Positions 5,245 to 7,863 of a DNA stretch of 7,863 bases are shown in pieces. The number at the start of each line of letters is the position of its first letter. The stretch's first letter is position 1. Location: contig DUEQ01000516.1 in NCBI GenBank assembly GCA_011192085.1, forward strand, positions 1-7,863, written 5' to 3'. The DNA comes from Caldilineae bacterium. GTDB taxonomy: Bacteria; Chloroflexota; Anaerolineae; J102. Both the position numbers and the translations under genes were made by a program. The notes under the pieces were generated by a model. That model was not told where the DNA came from and made no database searches. It saw only the letters and a program-made list of their open reading frames with translations.

Positions 5245-6255
5245 ATGAATCCAGCCATCCTCGCCGATCGTTTCAAAACGCTGCATTATGACCCGGACCA
5301 GGATGCGGTTATCCTGCTGAATCGGGCGAAATATCCCCATGAGATCGAGTATGTCACCTGTCGCACGGTGGAGGAGGTGGCCCGGGCTATCGAGGACATG
5401 ATCGTACAGGGCGGTCCGCCCCTGGCTTATGCCGCGGGCCTGGGGCTGGCCCTGGCCAGGCCCGATAAATCGAGCTATGAAGCCGCTGCGAAGCGGCTGC
5501 TGGCCACCCGCCCCACCGCGGATGACCTGCATCACATCATTCCCGCCGTGCGGGAGCGGGCCCTGGCCGCGCTGGCCGCGGGAGGGGACCCCAAACAGGC
5601 CGTGCTCGACTACGTCAACGGCGAGATCGAGCGGGGCAATCGGGTGAGCAGGATGTGTGGGGAGCATGCCGCCGGGTTGCTGGACGACGGGGATAATATT
5701 CTCACTCACTGCATTCCAGGCGCGGCCCTGTGCTGGATGCTGTGGACGGCCAAACAGCAGGGCAAGACCATCCGCCTCATCGCCACCGAGACCCGGCCCT
5801 ACCTGCAAGGCGCCCGGCTCACGGCCCAATGCGCGGTGGAGCTGGGCGTCGAGGTCACGGTCATCACGGATGGCATGCCCGCGCACCTCATGAGCCGGGG
5901 CATGATCGATAACTATGTCACCGCGGCCGACCGCATCACGATGGACGGGCACATCACCAATAAAGTAGGCACCTTTCAGATCGCCATCGCCGCGCATTAT
6001 CACGGCATCCCCTTCTACGTGCTGGGCTATGACGGGCCCGACCCGAACACCGAAAGCGCAGATGGCGTCGAGATCGAGTGGCGGGGTGGGGAGGAAGTGT
6101 TGCATTGCGCGGGGCGGCGCACCGCGGTGGTGGGCGCGAAAGCCCTCTATCCTGCGTTCGACATCACCCCGCCCCATCTCATCTCGGCCATCGTCACCGA
6201 CCGGGGCATCTTCCCTCCCACCCTCATCCGCCGCTATTGGGAAACCGAGGGATGA
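5245..6255 (+). CDS. mtnA: MtnA-like (S-methyl-5-thioribose-1-phosphate isomerase family) sugar-phosphate isomerase, divergent
   Basis: 336 aa. The MtnA / eIF2B-alpha-like family isomerises aldose-1-phosphates to ketose-1-phosphates; MtnA itself acts in methionine salvage. Family marks: NILTHCIPGA (151-160) with the catalytic Cys at C156, ETRPYLQGARLTA (182-194), the VITDG segment (206-210), the catalytic Asp D229 in AADRI, NKVGTFQ (239-245), PFYVL (256-260) and YPAFDITPP (302-310). Several normally fixed positions differ: RGAPAIG reads QGGPPLA (55-61), HCNxG reads HCIPG, GADRI reads AADRI, IEER reads IEWR, NPAFD reads YPAFD. The substrate may therefore not be methylthioribose-1-phosphate; related enzymes act on 5-deoxyribose-1-phosphate or ribose-1,5-bisphosphate. 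ATG 5245 is the only start after the in-frame selA stop, 42 nt upstream; no good Shine-Dalgarno. No other methionine-salvage gene is near. Family call firm, exact substrate open. Confidence 0.85.
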   Translation: MNPAILADRFKTLHYDPDQDAVILLNRAKYPHEIEYVTCRTVEEVARAIEDMIVQGGPPLAYAAGLGLALARPDKSSYEAAAKRLLATRPTADDLHHIIPAVRERALAALAAGGDPKQAVLDYVNGEIERGNRVSRMCGEHAAGLLDDGDNILTHCIPGAALCWMLWTAKQQGKTIRLIATETRPYLQGARLTAQCAVELGVEVTVITDGMPAHLMSRGMIDNYVTAADRITMDGHITNKVGTFQIAIAAHYHGIPFYVLGYDGPDPNTESADGVEIEWRGGEEVLHCAGRRTAVVGAKALYPAFDITPPHLISAIVTDRGIFPPTLIRRYWETEG

Positions 6256-6258
6256 TGT

Positions 6259-7818
6259 ATGGATGACACGCGCGCCATGCCCCTGGGCCGGCTGGCTGCG
6301 GCCCTGGGCCTGCCCTGCCATAACCCTGATATCCTCATCACCCACATCAGCTCCGATTCCCGGCAGATCGGGCCGGGCGGGCTGTTCGTGGCCTATCGCG
6401 GGGTGCGGGTGGATGGGCATCGCTTCGTCGAACAGGCCGTCGCGGCTGGGGCCAGCGCCATTGTGGGGGAACAGGCGATGGCCGAGCTGTCCCTCCCCTA
6501 CCTGCGGGTGAGCAGCGGGCGCTGGGCCCTGGGGATGCTCGCGGCCGCATGGGAGGGGTTCCCGAGCCGCCGTTTGGGCGTCATTGGCGTGACGGGCACC
6601 GATGGCAAGACGACGACCAGCAACTTCATCCACAGCATCCTTACGGCCGCGGGCCTGCGCGCGGGCATGCTGACCACGGTCAACGCCCGCATCGGCGACC
6701 AGGTCTATGACACGGGCCTGCACACGACCACGCCCGACGCGCCCGATCTCCAGAGCTATCTCCGCCGCATGGCGGACGCGGGCAGCGATTGGGCCGTGCT
6801 GGAAACGACCTCCCATGGGCTCAGCCAGTGGCGGGTGGCCGGGGTCGATTACGACATCGCCGTGGTCACGAACATCACCCACGAGCACTTGGATGAGCAC
6901 GGAGATTACGAAGGGTATCTGCGGGCGAAGGGGCGGCTGCTGGAGATGCTGAACTGCGCCCAACCCAAGCCCGGCATCCCCAAGGCCGTCATCTTCAACG
7001 CGGATGACCGTTCCTTCGCCCGGCTGCGAGGCTATCCCGCGCCCCGCCTGTTGACCTATGGTCTGGAACAGGGCGATGTGCGGGCGGAAGGAGTGCAACA
7101 CGGCCCGTCGGGGCTGCGTTTTGACGCGGTGTGGGAGGGGCGGCGTCTGCGGATCGAGACGCCGTTCATTGGGCGATTCAATGTCTATAACAGCCTGGCC
7201 GCTATCGCTGTGGCCCTGGCGTTGAACCTGCCCGAAGAGGTCATCCATCTGGGGCTGGCCCAAGCGCCCGCCATCCCCGGCCGCATGGAGATCATCGATC
7301 GAGGGCAAGATTTCCTGGCGCTGGTGGATTTTGCCCATACGCCCTTCGCCCTGGCCGCGGCCCTGGAGACCGCACGGGCGTTGACCGATGGCCGGGTCAT
7401 CGTCGTGTTCGGGTCCGCGGGCCTGCGGGATGTGGCGAAACGGCGGATGATGGGCGAGGTGGCGGGGCGGCTGGCCGATCTGGCGGTGATTACCGCGGAG
7501 GACCCTCGCACCGAGGATCTGGGTGCGATGATGGCCGCCAGCGCGCGGGCGTGCGAGGCCGCAGGGGGCGTGGCCGTGCAGGTCCCTGATCGCTATCGGG
7601 CCATCCAGCGGGCGTTGCAGGAGGCGCAAGCAGGCGATGTGGTGCTGGTGTGCGGCAAGGGGCATGAGCAATCCATGTGTTTTGGCGAAATCGAGTATCC
7701 CTGGGATGATCGCATCGCACTAGGGCGCGCTCTGGAAGTGCATCTGGGGTTGCGGGAGGATGCGCCGCCTTTTCTTCTTCCCACTTATGGATCGTCGGAA
7801 TCGGTGTTAAAAAAGTAA
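6259..7818 (+). CDS. murE: MurE-type Mur ligase (UDP-MurNAc-tripeptide synthetase family)
   Basis: 519 aa. MurE adds the third peptide residue to UDP-MurNAc-L-Ala-D-Glu in the cytoplasm with ATP. Domain 1 (1-105) has the ISSDSRQIGPGGLFVAYRG motif of UDP-substrate binding. The central ATPase domain has GTDGKTTT (113-120, K117), TTTPDAP (156-162), ETTSHGL (182-188), TNITHEHLDEHG (204-215) and K224, the expected carbamylated lysine. Domain 3 has VDFAHTP (356-362), VFGSAGLRDVAKR (383-395) and GKGHE (466-470). The specificity motif, DNPR in meso-diaminopimelate enzymes, reads EDPR (414-417), and VSSH reads TTSH, so the third amino acid is uncertain. Start ATG 6259 lies 3 nt after the mtnA-like stop, with GAGGG 7 nt upstream, so it is coupled. 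The C-terminal 20 residues lack family motifs. A Mur-ligase paralog outside peptidoglycan synthesis is the main alternative. Confidence 0.88.
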   Translation: MDDTRAMPLGRLAAALGLPCHNPDILITHISSDSRQIGPGGLFVAYRGVRVDGHRFVEQAVAAGASAIVGEQAMAELSLPYLRVSSGRWALGMLAAAWEGFPSRRLGVIGVTGTDGKTTTSNFIHSILTAAGLRAGMLTTVNARIGDQVYDTGLHTTTPDAPDLQSYLRRMADAGSDWAVLETTSHGLSQWRVAGVDYDIAVVTNITHEHLDEHGDYEGYLRAKGRLLEMLNCAQPKPGIPKAVIFNADDRSFARLRGYPAPRLLTYGLEQGDVRAEGVQHGPSGLRFDAVWEGRRLRIETPFIGRFNVYNSLAAIAVALALNLPEEVIHLGLAQAPAIPGRMEIIDRGQDFLALVDFAHTPFALAAALETARALTDGRVIVVFGSAGLRDVAKRRMMGEVAGRLADLAVITAEDPRTEDLGAMMAASARACEAAGGVAVQVPDRYRAIQRALQEAQAGDVVLVCGKGHEQSMCFGEIEYPWDDRIALGRALEVHLGLREDAPPFLLPTYGSSESVLKK

Positions 7819-7863
7819 AATTTACAAAATTATCCTAAATAACGTGAATTCGGAGTTATAAGT
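7819..7863. other. AT-rich intergenic tail
   Basis: 45 nt after the murE-like stop, sharply more AT-rich than the rest of the window. No hairpin with a T-run and no convincing -35/-10 pair; TATAAG at 7857-7862 could be a -10 for a gene beyond the edge but has no matching -35. Confidence 0.4.

Noticed and set aside
5206..7671. Very long minus-strand open frame (821 codons) opposite the mtnA-like and murE-like genes
   Set aside because: The composition is low in hydrophobic order and rich in Gly/Arg/His/Pro, as expected for an antisense shadow in GC-rich DNA. Both plus-strand genes have full family motifs.
7821..7862. Promoter in the AT-rich tail (TTTACA, TATAAG)
   Set aside because: The spacing between candidate boxes is far from 16-18 nt, and no gene start is in the window.
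1..7863. CRISPR array, insertion sequence or in-frame selenocysteine UGA
   Set aside because: No regularly spaced repeats, no transposase frame, and no coding frame that continues plausibly past a TGA were seen.

Overview
The window is GC-rich (about 60 percent or more by eye) and reads as bacterial chromosome. Gene content (SelA, a divergent MtnA-like isomerase, a MurE-type ligase, IF-1 with a basic N-terminal extension) and the combination of DUF4430-type secreted proteins with a PEP-CTERM anchor suggest an environmental bacterium, possibly of the Chloroflexota. That placement is an inference from general resemblance, not a search result.

Left part, minus strand (1-1508): a cobalamin-controlled operon. 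A strong extended -10 promoter (TTGACA, 17 nt, TAGAAT) drives a leader with a clear cobalamin riboswitch, a hairpin that can act as a switch, and an intrinsic terminator. Behind it lie two tandem secreted proteins. Each carries one domain resembling the C-terminal (beta) domain of transcobalamin (DUF4430-like). The first ends in a PEP-CTERM surface-sorting signal. The second has a cysteine-rich insert and a Pro/Thr-rich tail that runs off the left edge. B12 control plus a transcobalamin-like fold points to a surface B12 capture system; this is the most interesting part of the window.

Middle (1509-3281): a palindromic REP/MITE-like repeat separates the B12 operon from a divergent gene for a polytopic membrane protein of GT-C-like appearance. 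A 168 nt gap with several hairpins follows.

Right part, plus strand (3252-7818): infA (TTG start, strong Shine-Dalgarno), tRNA-Val(UAC), an intrinsic terminator, and then a selA, mtnA-like, murE-like gene run whose promoter directly abuts that terminator. The first gene of this run and the membrane-protein gene both have an extended -10 element ending exactly 6 nt before ATG with no Shine-Dalgarno, so both are probably leaderless mRNAs. The last 45 nt are AT-rich and featureless.
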